From Agrococcus sp. (lineage in GTDB: Bacteria; Actinomycetota; Actinomycetes; Actinomycetales; Microbacteriaceae), in the NCBI GenBank assembly GCA_031179215.1, contig JAPSIA010000009.1, positions 1 through 46,020 on the forward strand: DNA of 46,020 nt, given 5' to 3'. Below the pieces are notes generated by a model. The model was not told the DNA's origin. It saw nothing but the letters and a program-made list of their open reading frames with translations, and made no database searches. Shown piece by piece: positions 1-7,768 of this stretch (its first letter is position 1; every line of letters begins with the position of its first letter). Made by a program: the position numbers and the translations under genes.

Positions 1-1
1 G

Positions 2-208
2 GTGCGCGAGGCGGCCAAGCTCGTCGAGAAGGCGCGCGCCGAGCTGCGCGCGGTCGAGGCGAAGGCGTCGGATGCGGTGGCCAAGGCCACGGAGCGGTTG
101 CGGGCCGCGGAGGCCAAGGCCCAGGCGGCCGCCGACAAGGAGGCCGCGAAGGCCGCGATCAAGGCGGCGAAGGCCGAGGCCAAGGCGCGCAAGGAGGGCC
201 GGCCCTGA
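2..208 (+). CDS. C-terminal end of an unknown Ala/Lys/Glu-rich coiled-coil protein (partial)
   Basis: The reading frame is open at the left edge and stops at TGA 206-208, so only the last 68 or so residues are visible. They are almost entirely Ala, Lys, Glu and Arg in heptad-like order and end in a basic tail (ARKEGRP), which suggests a long charged helix or coiled coil. A GTG at position 2 is in frame but probably internal, because the helix is already under way there. No catalytic or family motif is present in this piece, so I do not assign a function. It lies 60 bases before the DUF4349 lipoprotein gene on the same strand and may share its transcript. Confidence 0.5.
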   Translation: MREAAKLVEKARAELRAVEAKASDAVAKATERLRAAEAKAQAAADKEAAKAAIKAAKAEAKARKEGRP

Positions 209-268
209 CGCCCGAGTCGTGCTGAAGGTTGGGCTGTGCTTCTGCGCCGTGCCGCGCAGGCTGGAGGC

Positions 269-1222
269 ATGATCCGCAGACTCGTCTCGATGGCCGGCAT
301 CGTCATCGTCGGCACCGTCCTCCTCGCCGGCTGCGCCGCCCCCGGCGTCAGCACCCACGAGGAGCCAGCGATCGGGGTGCACTCGAGTGGCGTCGAAGCC
401 GCGCAGGAGGAGAGCGCCTCGGGCGGCGACGGCTCCGACACGGGCGCGTCGGGCGGCGAGCCCGAGCAGGCGGCCGAGGAGGATCGGGCCGTCATCATCA
501 CCGGCACCGTCGTCATGCGCACGGGCGACCCGCTCGAGGTCGCGGATGCGGTGGCGGAGTCTGCCCGAGCGCGCAGCGGCGCGATCGACGCGCGCGCCGA
601 AGGCGCCTCGACCGACTTCGAGCCCGCGTGGGCGACACTGACCGTGCGCGTACCGGCGGCCGAGGTCGACGGGCTGGTCGAGGCGCTGCGCGAGCTCGCG
701 GAGGTCACGCGCCTCAACATGGGCGAGCAGGTCGTGACGAACCAGGTGCGCGACCTCGAGGTGCGCGTCGACGCCTCGCGCGCATCCGTCGAGCGCCTCA
801 CCGAGCTGCTCGCGACCGCCGCCGACACCGAGACGCTGCTCGAGGTCGAGGCGCAGCTCACGCAGCGCACGGGCGAGCTCGAGCAGCTGCTCTCGCAGCA
901 GCGCGCGCTCGAGGAGCAGGTGGCGATGTCGACCCTGCAGGTCGAGATCCGCGCGACGACGCTCGAGGGGCCCACGGGCACGCCGAGCTTCTGGGATGGG
1001 CTCGTGAGCGGCTGGCAGGGCTTCCTCGCGTGGGGTGCCACGTTCCTGTTCGGGCTCGGCCAGGCCATCCCGGCGCTCGCCCTCCTGGCGCTCGTGGCCC
1101 TGCTCGCCGTGGCCGTCGTGCGCGGCATCCGGCGGCGGATGTCGTCCCGCGCGTCGGTCGCGGAGGGTGCGACGGTCACCAACCCGGCCGGCGCCGACGC
1201 GCCGGCGCGCACCGACGCCTAG
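269..1222 (+). CDS. DUF4349 domain lipoprotein with C-terminal membrane segment
   Basis: The 317-residue product starts with a lipoprotein signal: MIRR, a hydrophobic core and the lipobox LLAGC with Cys22 as the lipidated residue. A disordered Ser/Gly/Glu-rich linker follows. The DUF4349 body spans roughly residues 75-290 and contains the family's central coiled coil (about 165-215, rich in Glu, Leu and Gln). A hydrophobic segment (about 265-290) follows the coiled coil, then a basic RGIRRR stretch and an Ala-rich tail. DUF4349 proteins are envelope proteins of unknown biochemical role, so the function remains open. ATG 269 was chosen because it puts the lipobox at the right distance. An in-frame start at 236 would add 11 residues ahead of the signal peptide, and the GGAGG at 263-267 is very close to ATG 269. 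Confidence 0.8.
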   Translation: MIRRLVSMAGIVIVGTVLLAGCAAPGVSTHEEPAIGVHSSGVEAAQEESASGGDGSDTGASGGEPEQAAEEDRAVIITGTVVMRTGDPLEVADAVAESARARSGAIDARAEGASTDFEPAWATLTVRVPAAEVDGLVEALRELAEVTRLNMGEQVVTNQVRDLEVRVDASRASVERLTELLATAADTETLLEVEAQLTQRTGELEQLLSQQRALEEQVAMSTLQVEIRATTLEGPTGTPSFWDGLVSGWQGFLAWGATFLFGLGQAIPALALLALVALLAVAVVRGIRRRMSSRASVAEGATVTNPAGADAPARTDA

Positions 1223-1275
1223 GCCGCAGCTCCTGCGCGAGAGGAAAAGTTCTACCAGAGGTTGAACCTGCGGGG

Positions 1276-1281
1276 TACACT
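1276..1281 (+). promoter_or_regulatory. Putative -10 hexamer for the serine protease gene
   Basis: TACACT is a good -10 match 44 bases before the TTG start proposed at 1325. It implies a leader of roughly 37 nt. No convincing -35 was found at 16-18 bases. It argues against the upstream in-frame TTG at 1262, which would lie before the transcription start. Confidence 0.3.
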
Positions 1282-1324
1282 CGAGGCGGTCCCTCCCCCA
1301 GCCCGCACCGTCACGAGGTCTCGC

Positions 1325-2647
1325 TTGCGTCGCCGTTCCATCCTGCTCGCCGTCACCGCCGCACTCGGCGTCGTCGCCGCCACCGCCGTCGTCGCGCCCG
1401 CCGCCCCGACGGTCGCCGCCGACGACCTCGCCGAGGTGCAGGAGGCCCACTTCGCGGTGATCGACGAGATCGCGCGGTGGGATGCGCGCACCCCGCATCC
1501 GCGCCTCGGCGCGATCGAGGGCGACCCGGTCGCCGGCACGATCGACATCGGCTGGGCCGGCTTCGTGCCGACCGAGGTGCGAGCGATCGCCGATGCGGCG
1601 GCTGCGCAGGGCATCCGCGTCTCGTTCGTGCCGCAGGAGTCGAGCGAGCAGGAGCTGCTCGAGATCGCCTACGGCCTCGCCGCCTCGATGCCCGTCGAGG
1701 GCGCCTTCGCGATCGGCCTCGGTGCCGACGAGCTCTCGGTCGAGCTGCCCACGCGCGCGGTGGCCGAAGCGGTCGGCAGCGAGCACATCGAGCTCGAGGG
1801 CGAGGTGCTCGACGTCATCGACGAGGCCGAGCAGGCCGCCGCCGAGCTCGGCGCCGCGGTCACCGTCGAGGAGACCGATACGGCACCGGTCAACGCGGCC
1901 GACACGCAGCTGCGCGCGGGCGCCGCGCTCGACGCGGCGCAGGCCGCCAACCTCTCGGCCGGCCGCTCGAACGACTCGAGCGTGCTCTCCGGTGGCATGC
2001 GCGTGCAGACCCAGTGGCCCAACGGCGCGTGGGTCGGCTGCACGTCGGGCTTCACGGGCTTCTTCGGGCACCGCCCGCTCATCGTCACCGCCGCGCACTG
2101 CAGCGACTACGCCGACGGACGCGCGGTGCGCAACTCGGCTGGCACGCGCATCGGCACCATGGATCTCGTCGCCGAGCTCAACGACGGCGCGCGCGCCTAC
2201 GACCTCGGCGTCATCGCGGGCTCCTACGACGCCCGCACGCTCCCCCGCATCTACACGAACGAGACCGCGACGGTGAACATCACGCGCGAGCAGACGACGT
2301 GGCCGCCCGCCGGCTACCGGCTGTGCTCCTCTGGCCAGATCACGGGCTGGAAGTGCGACCTGACGGCTGGCGAGGCCTACGTCACCTGCTACGGCACGAG
2401 CCGCGGCAGCGAGTGCATGCACGTGCAGATCGTGCGCTCGAGCGGCGCGAGCGCGTTCTGCCTCGGCGACTCGGGCGGCCCGGTCGTGAGCATGCCGACC
2501 TCGCAGGGCGCGATCGCGGTCGGCATCGTCTCGGGCCTGAAGTCGCGGGTGAGCGTGCGCTGCTCGCCCGAGGGGCTCATCGCCCCCATCTCGCAGCTCA
2601 TGTCGACGGTGCACGGCCTGCAGCTGCACACGACGAACCGGCCATAG
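1325..2647 (+). CDS. Secreted trypsin-like (S1 family) serine protease
   Basis: The 440-residue preproprotein has a signal peptide (LRRRS, then a long hydrophobic Ala/Val core ending AAPTVAA). A propeptide-like region of about 190 residues follows, rich in Glu and Ala. The mature chymotrypsin-fold domain starts near residue 215. The triad is visible: His258 in VTAAHC, Asp293 in AYDLGV and Ser383 in GDSGGPV. Several cysteines could form disulfides, including Cys239 with Cys259 next to the active His. This is the layout of actinobacterial streptogrisin or alpha-lytic-type proteases, whose propeptide acts as a folding chaperone, so the enzyme probably works outside the cell. TTG 1325 was chosen because GAGG lies 6 bases upstream and it puts the basic n-region first. 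TTG 1262 would give a 461-residue product with an unlikely N-terminus. Confidence 0.85.
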   Translation: MRRRSILLAVTAALGVVAATAVVAPAAPTVAADDLAEVQEAHFAVIDEIARWDARTPHPRLGAIEGDPVAGTIDIGWAGFVPTEVRAIADAAAAQGIRVSFVPQESSEQELLEIAYGLAASMPVEGAFAIGLGADELSVELPTRAVAEAVGSEHIELEGEVLDVIDEAEQAAAELGAAVTVEETDTAPVNAADTQLRAGAALDAAQAANLSAGRSNDSSVLSGGMRVQTQWPNGAWVGCTSGFTGFFGHRPLIVTAAHCSDYADGRAVRNSAGTRIGTMDLVAELNDGARAYDLGVIAGSYDARTLPRIYTNETATVNITREQTTWPPAGYRLCSSGQITGWKCDLTAGEAYVTCYGTSRGSECMHVQIVRSSGASAFCLGDSGGPVVSMPTSQGAIAVGIVSGLKSRVSVRCSPEGLIAPISQLMSTVHGLQLHTTNRP

Positions 2648-2663
2648 GAACGCTCGCCGCCAC

Positions 2664-2669
2664 TAGTCT
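2664..2669 (+). promoter_or_regulatory. Putative leaderless -10 element (TAGTCT)
   Basis: TAGTCT lies exactly 6 nt before ATG 2676, with no Shine-Dalgarno sequence between them. This fits a leaderless transcript of the GIY-YIG gene and matches the arrangement at many other genes in this window. Confidence 0.4.
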
Positions 2670-2675
2670 CGCGCT

Positions 2676-3098
2676 ATGGACGCTCCCGACTCCGTCGAAT
2701 GGCTGCGTCTGCTCGCCGCCGAGCAGCACGATCCCGCCACATTGCAGCGCTCGGATCTTCCGACCGCTCCGGGGGTCTACGTCTGGCGGAAAGACGACCG
2801 CGTTGTGTATGTCGGCAAGGCCGACTCGTTGAGGTCGCGTTTGTCTACACATCGTGGCGCAGGCGCCTCGCTTTCGAGCTCCTCGTTTCGACGAAACGTC
2901 GCGCACCTTCTCTTCGGCATCGAGCCGCGTCTCACAGGAGCAGGGAGACAGAAGGTCACTCCAGAGCAAGCAGCTGCGGTCGCTGCGTGGATTCGCGGCT
3001 CCACAGTGGCGTGGCTGACCTTTGCGACAACGAGCGAGGCCAAGAACCTCGAGAAGCTCGTGCGCGCTCAGTGGTTGCCGCCGCTCAATCGCATTTGA
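2676..3098 (+). CDS. GIY-YIG nuclease superfamily protein
   Basis: This 140-residue protein carries the core of a GIY-YIG nuclease domain. GVY is at residues 33-35 and YVG at 45-47, followed by an Arg-rich helix (SLRSRLSTHR, 51-60), a later glutamate (NLEKLV) that could be the metal-binding residue, and a terminal PLNRI resembling the usual PxxN end. GIY-YIG domains cut DNA or RNA in repair, restriction and homing enzymes. Stand-alone small members mostly have no known substrate, so only the fold is claimed. Base composition is visibly less G/C-rich than the flanking protease and maltokinase genes, and codons such as TTG, TCT and ACA are more frequent, which suggests recent acquisition. No mobile-element ends were seen around it. 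Confidence 0.75.
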   Translation: MDAPDSVEWLRLLAAEQHDPATLQRSDLPTAPGVYVWRKDDRVVYVGKADSLRSRLSTHRGAGASLSSSSFRRNVAHLLFGIEPRLTGAGRQKVTPEQAAAVAAWIRGSTVAWLTFATTSEAKNLEKLVRAQWLPPLNRI

Positions 3099-3149
3099 CC
3101 GATCCCCCACCCGTAGCCAACGCTCAGCCGCCGGTGGCATGGTGTGCGC

Positions 3150-4502
3150 ATGAGCGCTCCCCCGCCGCCCGACGCTCGCCGCGCCGACGACGCCGCGGTC
3201 GTCGACGCCATCGCCGCCTGGATGCCGTCGACCCGCTGGTACCCGCTCAAGGGCCAGCAGGCCGCCGTCTCGCTCGTGCGCGCGTTCGAGCTCGGCGACG
3301 ACGTCTCCGTGCTGCTGCTGCGCGCCGGCGAGACGCTGCTGCAAGTGCCCGTCGCCTGGCGCGACGAGCCCGGCCCCGCGCCGATCGCCGAGCTCGACGG
3401 GCGTTGGCTCGTCGACGCGTGCCACGACGCGGATGCGGTGCAGGCGCTCGTCGATGTCGCCTCCGGCACGCGCTCGGCCGAGGGCCTCCAGGGCGACGCC
3501 ACCCGCCGCCCCGCCCCGGCGGGAGAGATCCGCGTGATCGCCGGTGAGCAGTCGAACACCTCGGTCATCGGCGGGCGCGACGCGGGCGACCCGTGGATCG
3601 CGAAGGTCTTCCGCGTCGTCGCGCCGGGCGAGAACCCGGACGTGGTCGTCACGGGCGCGCTCACGCGCGCCGGGTGCGAGCGGGTGCCGAGCCTGCTCGC
3701 CTCGCTGAGCGCGAGCTGGCCGGCCGAGGGCACGCTCGTCACCGGCCACCTGCTGGCGATCGCCGCGTTCGTGCCGGGCGCCGAGGACGGCTGGGAGCTC
3801 TTCCGCCAGCACGCGCTCGCCACGGTGCGCGGCGAGCAGCGCGACGCGCCCGACGCCGCCGCGCTCGGCGCCGCCCTCGCGACGGTGCACCGCGACCTCG
3901 CCGCAGCCATGGGCACCGCCGAGGCGAGCGAGGCCGACACCGAGCGCTTCATCGCCGGGCTCGAGCAGCGCCTCGCCTGGGCGCGCACGGAGGCCGCCGA
4001 CGCGCTCGACGAGCTCGACGAGCAGCTCGCCGCCGCGGCCGCGCGGCTGCGCGAGATCCGCTCGATCGGCTCCCTCCAGCACATCCACGGCGACCTGCAC
4101 CTCGGTCAGGTGCTGCGCGGCGCCGACGGCACGTGGGTGCTGCTCGACTTCGAGGGCGAACCGCTGCGGCCGATGCACGAGCGCCTGCAGCGCGAGCCCC
4201 GCGAGCGCGACATCGTCGGCATGCTGCGCTCGTTCGACTACGCCGCCGGCTCCGCGATGCAGGAGGAGCCGGGGGGCGACGCCCGAGCCGCGCGCGACTG
4301 GGTCGCGCAGCGCTGCGCGGAGTTTCTCGGGGGCTACGCGGATGCGCTCGGTCCCGTCGACGAGACCGACCCGGTCTTCGTCGCCCTCCTGCTCGACAAG
4401 GCGCTCTACGAGGTCGTCTACGAGCTGCGCAACCGACCCGACTGGCTGCCGGTCCCGCTCGAGGCGGTGCGCTCCCTGCTGAACCCCGCGCCGGGCGCGT
4501 AG
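3150..4502 (+). CDS. mak: Maltokinase (Mak/Pep2 type)
   Basis: Maltokinase phosphorylates maltose with ATP to maltose 1-phosphate, the donor made for GlgE in the trehalose-to-alpha-glucan route. The 450-residue length is typical. The N-terminal cap has the family signature WMPSTRWYPLKG near residues 25-36. The kinase lobe has HGDLHLGQ starting near His313 and DFEGEP near Asp333, followed by the characteristic ERDIVGMLRSFDYA. These give the catalytic Asp and metal ligands of the aminoglycoside-phosphotransferase-like fold. ATG 3150 is preferred over GTG 3144 because a CATGGT hexamer ends 6 nt before it, suggesting a leaderless mRNA. The usual partners treS, glgE and glgB are not adjacent, so the gene has separated from that cluster or they lie elsewhere. 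Confidence 0.85.
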   Translation: MSAPPPPDARRADDAAVVDAIAAWMPSTRWYPLKGQQAAVSLVRAFELGDDVSVLLLRAGETLLQVPVAWRDEPGPAPIAELDGRWLVDACHDADAVQALVDVASGTRSAEGLQGDATRRPAPAGEIRVIAGEQSNTSVIGGRDAGDPWIAKVFRVVAPGENPDVVVTGALTRAGCERVPSLLASLSASWPAEGTLVTGHLLAIAAFVPGAEDGWELFRQHALATVRGEQRDAPDAAALGAALATVHRDLAAAMGTAEASEADTERFIAGLEQRLAWARTEAADALDELDEQLAAAAARLREIRSIGSLQHIHGDLHLGQVLRGADGTWVLLDFEGEPLRPMHERLQREPRERDIVGMLRSFDYAAGSAMQEEPGGDARAARDWVAQRCAEFLGGYADALGPVDETDPVFVALLLDKALYEVVYELRNRPDWLPVPLEAVRSLLNPAPGA

Positions 4503-4527
4503 CCGGCGCGACCGACCCATCGCGACC

Positions 4528-5250
4528 GTGAGACCCCGCACCCTGCTCATCCTCGCCGCCGCCCTCCTCGGCGGCGTCGCGCTCGCCGTGCTGCTCTGGC
4601 CGCGCGCCGCCGGCGAGCCGCAGCCCTCGGGCACGCCCACGCAGTCGCTCACGCCTGGCTCCGCCGCAGACGCCCGCGAGGTCGCGGTCTTCATCGGCGA
4701 CTCCTACACGGTCGGCGCCGGCACGAGCCTCAGCGGCACCGGCTTCCCCGCCATGCTCGGCGCCATGCGCGGGTGGGAGGTCGTGAACCTCGGCATCTCC
4801 GGCACCGGCTACGCCACCGATCGCGACGAGAGCTGGTGCCCGCCCGCCGGCTGCCTCGACTACGCCGGCGTGATCCCGGATGCGGTGGCGCACGATCCCG
4901 ACGTCGTCGTGGTCTCCGGCGGGCGCAACGACCTCAGCCGCAACACGATCGACGAGCTCGAGCCGGCCGTCGCCGACTTCTACGCGCAGCTGCGCGAGGC
5001 GCTTCCGAACGCGCGGATCGTCGTGACGTCACCGATCTGGGACGACCCGCCGCCACCGCGCGCGCTGCTCGAGCTGAGCGACGTCGTCGAGCGGGAAGCG
5101 ACGCGGGTGGGCGCCGAGTACCTCGACCTCGGCGACCCGCTCGAGGGCCGCCCCGACCTCATCGCGCCCGACGGTCTCCATCCGAACGAGGAGGGCCTCC
5201 GGCTCATCGCCGAGCGCATCGACGAGCTGCTCTCCGCCGACGCTCGCTGA
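4528..5250 (+). CDS. Secreted or membrane-anchored SGNH/GDSL hydrolase
   Basis: This 240-residue protein starts with an uncleaved-looking hydrophobic anchor or signal (residues 5-24). A Pro/Ser/Thr linker follows, then a single SGNH hydrolase domain. Block I is GDSYT with nucleophile Ser59, the GGRND segment supplies the Asn, and DGLHPNEEG supplies Asp215 and His218. Gly in NLGISGTGY fits block II. SGNH enzymes are esterases, lipases or carbohydrate deacetylases, and an outside-facing one may act on acetylated wall glycans, but the substrate cannot be read from sequence. The gene begins at GTG 4528, 25 bases after maltokinase, and may be cotranscribed with it. A GC-rich hairpin follows the stop. 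Confidence 0.8.
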   Translation: MRPRTLLILAAALLGGVALAVLLWPRAAGEPQPSGTPTQSLTPGSAADAREVAVFIGDSYTVGAGTSLSGTGFPAMLGAMRGWEVVNLGISGTGYATDRDESWCPPAGCLDYAGVIPDAVAHDPDVVVVSGGRNDLSRNTIDELEPAVADFYAQLREALPNARIVVTSPIWDDPPPPRALLELSDVVEREATRVGAEYLDLGDPLEGRPDLIAPDGLHPNEEGLRLIAERIDELLSADAR

Positions 5251-5256
5251 GGAATC

Positions 5257-5276
5257 GCCGACCGGGGGTGGTCGGC
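5257..5276 (+). terminator. Hairpin after the SGNH hydrolase gene
   Basis: GCCGACC (5257-5263) and GGTCGGC (5270-5276) form a 7-bp stem with a 6-nt G-rich loop, starting 7 bases after the stop codon. There is no T-run after it, so it is at best a weak intrinsic terminator. Confidence 0.4.
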
Positions 5277-5360
5277 CGACGCTCGAACGCGATCACCCGC
5301 CAACCATTCCGCCGCTCGAGCAGCAGCCGGCCCCGGACATCGGGGCTGCAAGAGAAGAAA

Positions 5361-5387
5361 GAGCGCCGCCCCTCAGGGACGGCGCTC
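5361..5387 (-). terminator. Rho-independent terminator of lsr2
   Basis: Read on the minus strand, an 8-bp stem (5387-5380 with 5368-5361) closes a loop of about 11 nt and is followed by TTTCTTCTCTT. The stem begins 14 bases past the lsr2 stop codon. Position and T-rich tail both fit termination of lsr2. Confidence 0.75.
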
Positions 5388-5400
5388 ATGGCTCAACGGC

Positions 5401-5754
5401 TCAGCGATTGTTGTATCGCTCCACGATCTCGGCAGGAATGCGGCCGCGCGTGGCGACCTTGAGTCCCTGCGACTCGGCCCATTCGCGAATGGCGGCCGTC
5501 TCGGAATTGCCGCCCCCGCTGCTGCGACGGCTGCTGCCGCTGCCGCCGCCGTTCGTCTTGCGACGGCCGGAGACGCGGCGCGATGCGCGCACGTAGCGCT
5601 CGAGCGTGTTCGAGAGCTCCTCGATGTGCTCGTTGCTGAGGTCGATCTCGTACTCTGCGCCGTCGAATGCGAAGCGCACGGTGCGGCCCTCACCATCCGA
5701 GATGCTCTCGCCCGAGAAGTCATCGACGAGTTGGACGAACGTCTTCTTTGCCAT
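5401..5754 (-). CDS. lsr2: Lsr2-family nucleoid-associated protein
   Basis: Lsr2 is the actinobacterial xenogeneic silencer. It bridges and coats AT-rich DNA through an oligomerizing N-terminal domain and a C-terminal AT-hook-like domain. The 117-residue product begins MAKKTFVQLVDDFSG and has the family's FAFDGAEYEIDLSNEHI dimerization strands and helix (about 26-50). A Ser/Gly-rich linker follows, then the C-terminal domain with IREWAESQGL and the minor-groove RGRIP motif near residue 104. Length and order are normal. It sits directly beside the large polysaccharide locus, whose compositionally foreign genes would be natural targets. On its coding strand a TATCTT hexamer ends 7 nt before the ATG, so the mRNA is probably leaderless. 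Confidence 0.95.
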   Translation of the reverse strand: MAKKTFVQLVDDFSGESISDGEGRTVRFAFDGAEYEIDLSNEHIEELSNTLERYVRASRRVSGRRKTNGGGSGSSRRSSGGGNSETAAIREWAESQGLKVATRGRIPAEIVERYNNR

Positions 5755-5761
5755 AGCGGAG

Positions 5762-5767
5762 AAGATA
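5762..5767 (-). promoter_or_regulatory. Putative leaderless -10 element of lsr2 (TATCTT on minus strand)
   Basis: Plus-strand AAGATA reads TATCTT on the coding strand, 7 nt before the lsr2 ATG. A TTGATG sits about 19 bases further upstream, a slightly long spacing for a -35. The rest of 5768-5917 is relatively AT-rich and contains an 11-base palindrome, CAGAG-T-CTCTG, at 5834-5844. Its role is unknown. Confidence 0.45.
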
Positions 5768-5917
5768 GCGCATTCCGCGGCTATTCCATCAATCGAAACG
5801 CAACCGCGCGCGAAACCGACGACGCTTCATTCTCAGAGTCTCTGTGGTATTGCATTCCGTCCTTTCGACCGCGAACATCCGCTCGATCGGTAACGCCTCG
5901 AGAACGATGGAAGAATC

Positions 5918-7714
5918 GTGACCATGCCCCGCGACGAGATGCCGCCCAGCCGATCCTCGGCGGCGGCACGCGCTGCTCGGCTCCTCGGCAACGCGTCGAT
6001 GGCGGCGACGACCTCGCTGCGCTCGGTGACCGACGACCCCCTCACCTTCGGCATCCAGCTCGGGCGCCGCTTCCCCGCCGCACGGCCAGCGCTCCTCGCC
6101 GCGGCCCGCGCCGCGCGCGGCGACGACCGGGACGTCGTCGTGAGCTGGCTGCGCGGCGACCTCGCGGCGACCCGCGGGTTGCTCGACGACCTCGCGCGGC
6201 GCGGCAGCCTCAGCAGGCTCGCCGCCGAGGTCGCGCAAGCGGCCGGTCGCCCCGAGCTCGTCGTCGACGACGAGCACGTGCATCCGGTCGCCCGCGCCCG
6301 CGCCGCGTGGCAGCTGGGCGAGGCGTCGCGCGCGATCGCGCTGCTCGGCGAGCGCGCTCCCGGCTCGCGCCTGCACCGCGCGCTGCGCGCCGAGCTCGCC
6401 CTCATGACGCCCGGCACACGCGTGCGCTGGTCGGGAGCGCACGCCGACACAGTGACCGGTGGGCGTGCCGGCATCCTGCACCTCCTGACGAACTCGCTCC
6501 CCCATACACAATCGGGCTACACCGTGCGCTCGCACGCGGTGCTGCTGGCCCAGCGCGAGGCAGGCCTCTCCCCGATCGCCATGACCCGCGTCGGGTATCC
6601 CGTGGTCGTCGGCGGCCTCGCCGCCGCCGCCGTCGACGTGATCGACGGACTCGGCTACCACCGCGCGCTTCCCTCCCGGCTCGCGCCGACGCCTGACGGC
6701 CGGCTCGCGCAACAGGCCGATGCCCTGGCCGCGCTCGCGGCGCGCATCCGCCCCGCCGCGCTCCAGACCACGACGCACTACCCCAACGCCCTCGTGGCTC
6801 GCGAGGTCGCCGAATCCCTCGGCATCCCCTGGGCATACGAGGTGCGCGGCATGCTCGAGCAGACCTGGGTCGCGGGCCTCGGCAGCGTCGAGGCCCGCGA
6901 GCGCGCCCTCGCGAGCGAGCGCTTCCGGCTCACGCGCGAGCGCGAGGCCGAGCTCGCGAGCGCCGCCGATGTCGTCTTCACCCTCTCGGGCAGCATGCGC
7001 GACGACCTCGCCGAGCGCGGCGTGCCGCGCGAACGCATCCACCTCGTGCCCAACGGCATCGACGCCTCGCTGCTCGAGCGCGTCGCGCCGGCAGCGCCCG
7101 AGGCCCGAGCGGCCCTCGGCCTCCCGCGCGAAGGGTTCTGGGTCGGGTCGACCTCCTCCCTCGTCGACTACGAGGGCTTCGACGTGCTGCTGGACGCGGT
7201 GGCGCTCGCTCGCGCGGAGGGTCACGACGTGCGCGTGCTCCTCGTGGGCGAGGGCACGGCGCGCCCCGCGCTCGAGGCGCAGGCTCGCGCCCTGGGCCTC
7301 GCCGACGTCGCCGCCTTCCCCGGCAGGGTGCCGCGCGAGGCGGTCGTCGGCTACCGCGACGCCCTCGACCTCTTCGTGGTGCCCCGACACGATCGCCCCG
7401 TCACCCGCACCGTGTCGCCGCTCAAGCCCGTCGAGGCGATGGCGAGCGACCGCCCGCTCGTCGTGAGCGCCCTGCCGCCGCTGCTGGAGACGATCGGTGC
7501 GGAGCTCGCGGCCGCGGGCGGCGCCGTGGCGCCCGGCGACGCCCGTGCGCTCGCCGATCGCCTCGTCGCCCTCGTCGCCGATGCGCGGCTGCGGGGACGA
7601 CTCGCGGCGCTCGGGCGCGCGCGAGCCGCATCGCGCACGTGGAGCGCGGTCGGCTCGACCTATTGCGCAGAATTCGTGCGCGTCGGCATAGAAGCGCCGA
7701 TGTGCGAATATTGA
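5918..7714 (+). CDS. Glycosyltransferase family 4 with N-terminal helical extension
   Basis: This 598-residue protein has about 185 residues of Ala/Arg-rich helical extension before a GT4 domain. The acceptor lobe opens with NSLPHTQSGYTVRSH (about 192-206) and includes YEVRGMLEQTW. The donor lobe has VPNGID, SSLVDYEGFDVLLDA, the VGEG strand and SPLKPVEAMA (about 500-510), where nucleotide-sugar contacts normally lie. GT-B retaining transferases of this type extend cell-surface glycans in the cytoplasm. The same motif set recurs in the transferases at 16134-18416 and 22700-24871, so these are paralogs of one pathway. It begins the plus-strand operon with the exporter. GTG 5918 is preferred because GGAAG lies 4 bases before it; ATG 5924, two codons on, is an alternative. 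Confidence 0.85.
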   Translation: MTMPRDEMPPSRSSAAARAARLLGNASMAATTSLRSVTDDPLTFGIQLGRRFPAARPALLAAARAARGDDRDVVVSWLRGDLAATRGLLDDLARRGSLSRLAAEVAQAAGRPELVVDDEHVHPVARARAAWQLGEASRAIALLGERAPGSRLHRALRAELALMTPGTRVRWSGAHADTVTGGRAGILHLLTNSLPHTQSGYTVRSHAVLLAQREAGLSPIAMTRVGYPVVVGGLAAAAVDVIDGLGYHRALPSRLAPTPDGRLAQQADALAALAARIRPAALQTTTHYPNALVAREVAESLGIPWAYEVRGMLEQTWVAGLGSVEARERALASERFRLTREREAELASAADVVFTLSGSMRDDLAERGVPRERIHLVPNGIDASLLERVAPAAPEARAALGLPREGFWVGSTSSLVDYEGFDVLLDAVALARAEGHDVRVLLVGEGTARPALEAQARALGLADVAAFPGRVPREAVVGYRDALDLFVVPRHDRPVTRTVSPLKPVEAMASDRPLVVSALPPLLETIGAELAAAGGAVAPGDARALADRLVALVADARLRGRLAALGRARAASRTWSAVGSTYCAEFVRVGIEAPMCEY

Positions 7715-7768
7715 ATCGGTGCGCATACCGCGCCGCTCCACGTTCCCGAACAGATTGCTCAGCACCGC

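Noticed and set aside
2598-4694. A 698-codon minus-strand frame opposite the GIY-YIG and maltokinase genes
   Set aside because: The plus-strand genes carry clear family motifs, and the minus-strand translation shows none.
5834-5844. Eleven-base palindrome upstream of lsr2
   Set aside because: It is too short to call an operator on its own, with no second copy or clear position relative to a promoter. It is kept only as a note in the lsr2 promoter entry.
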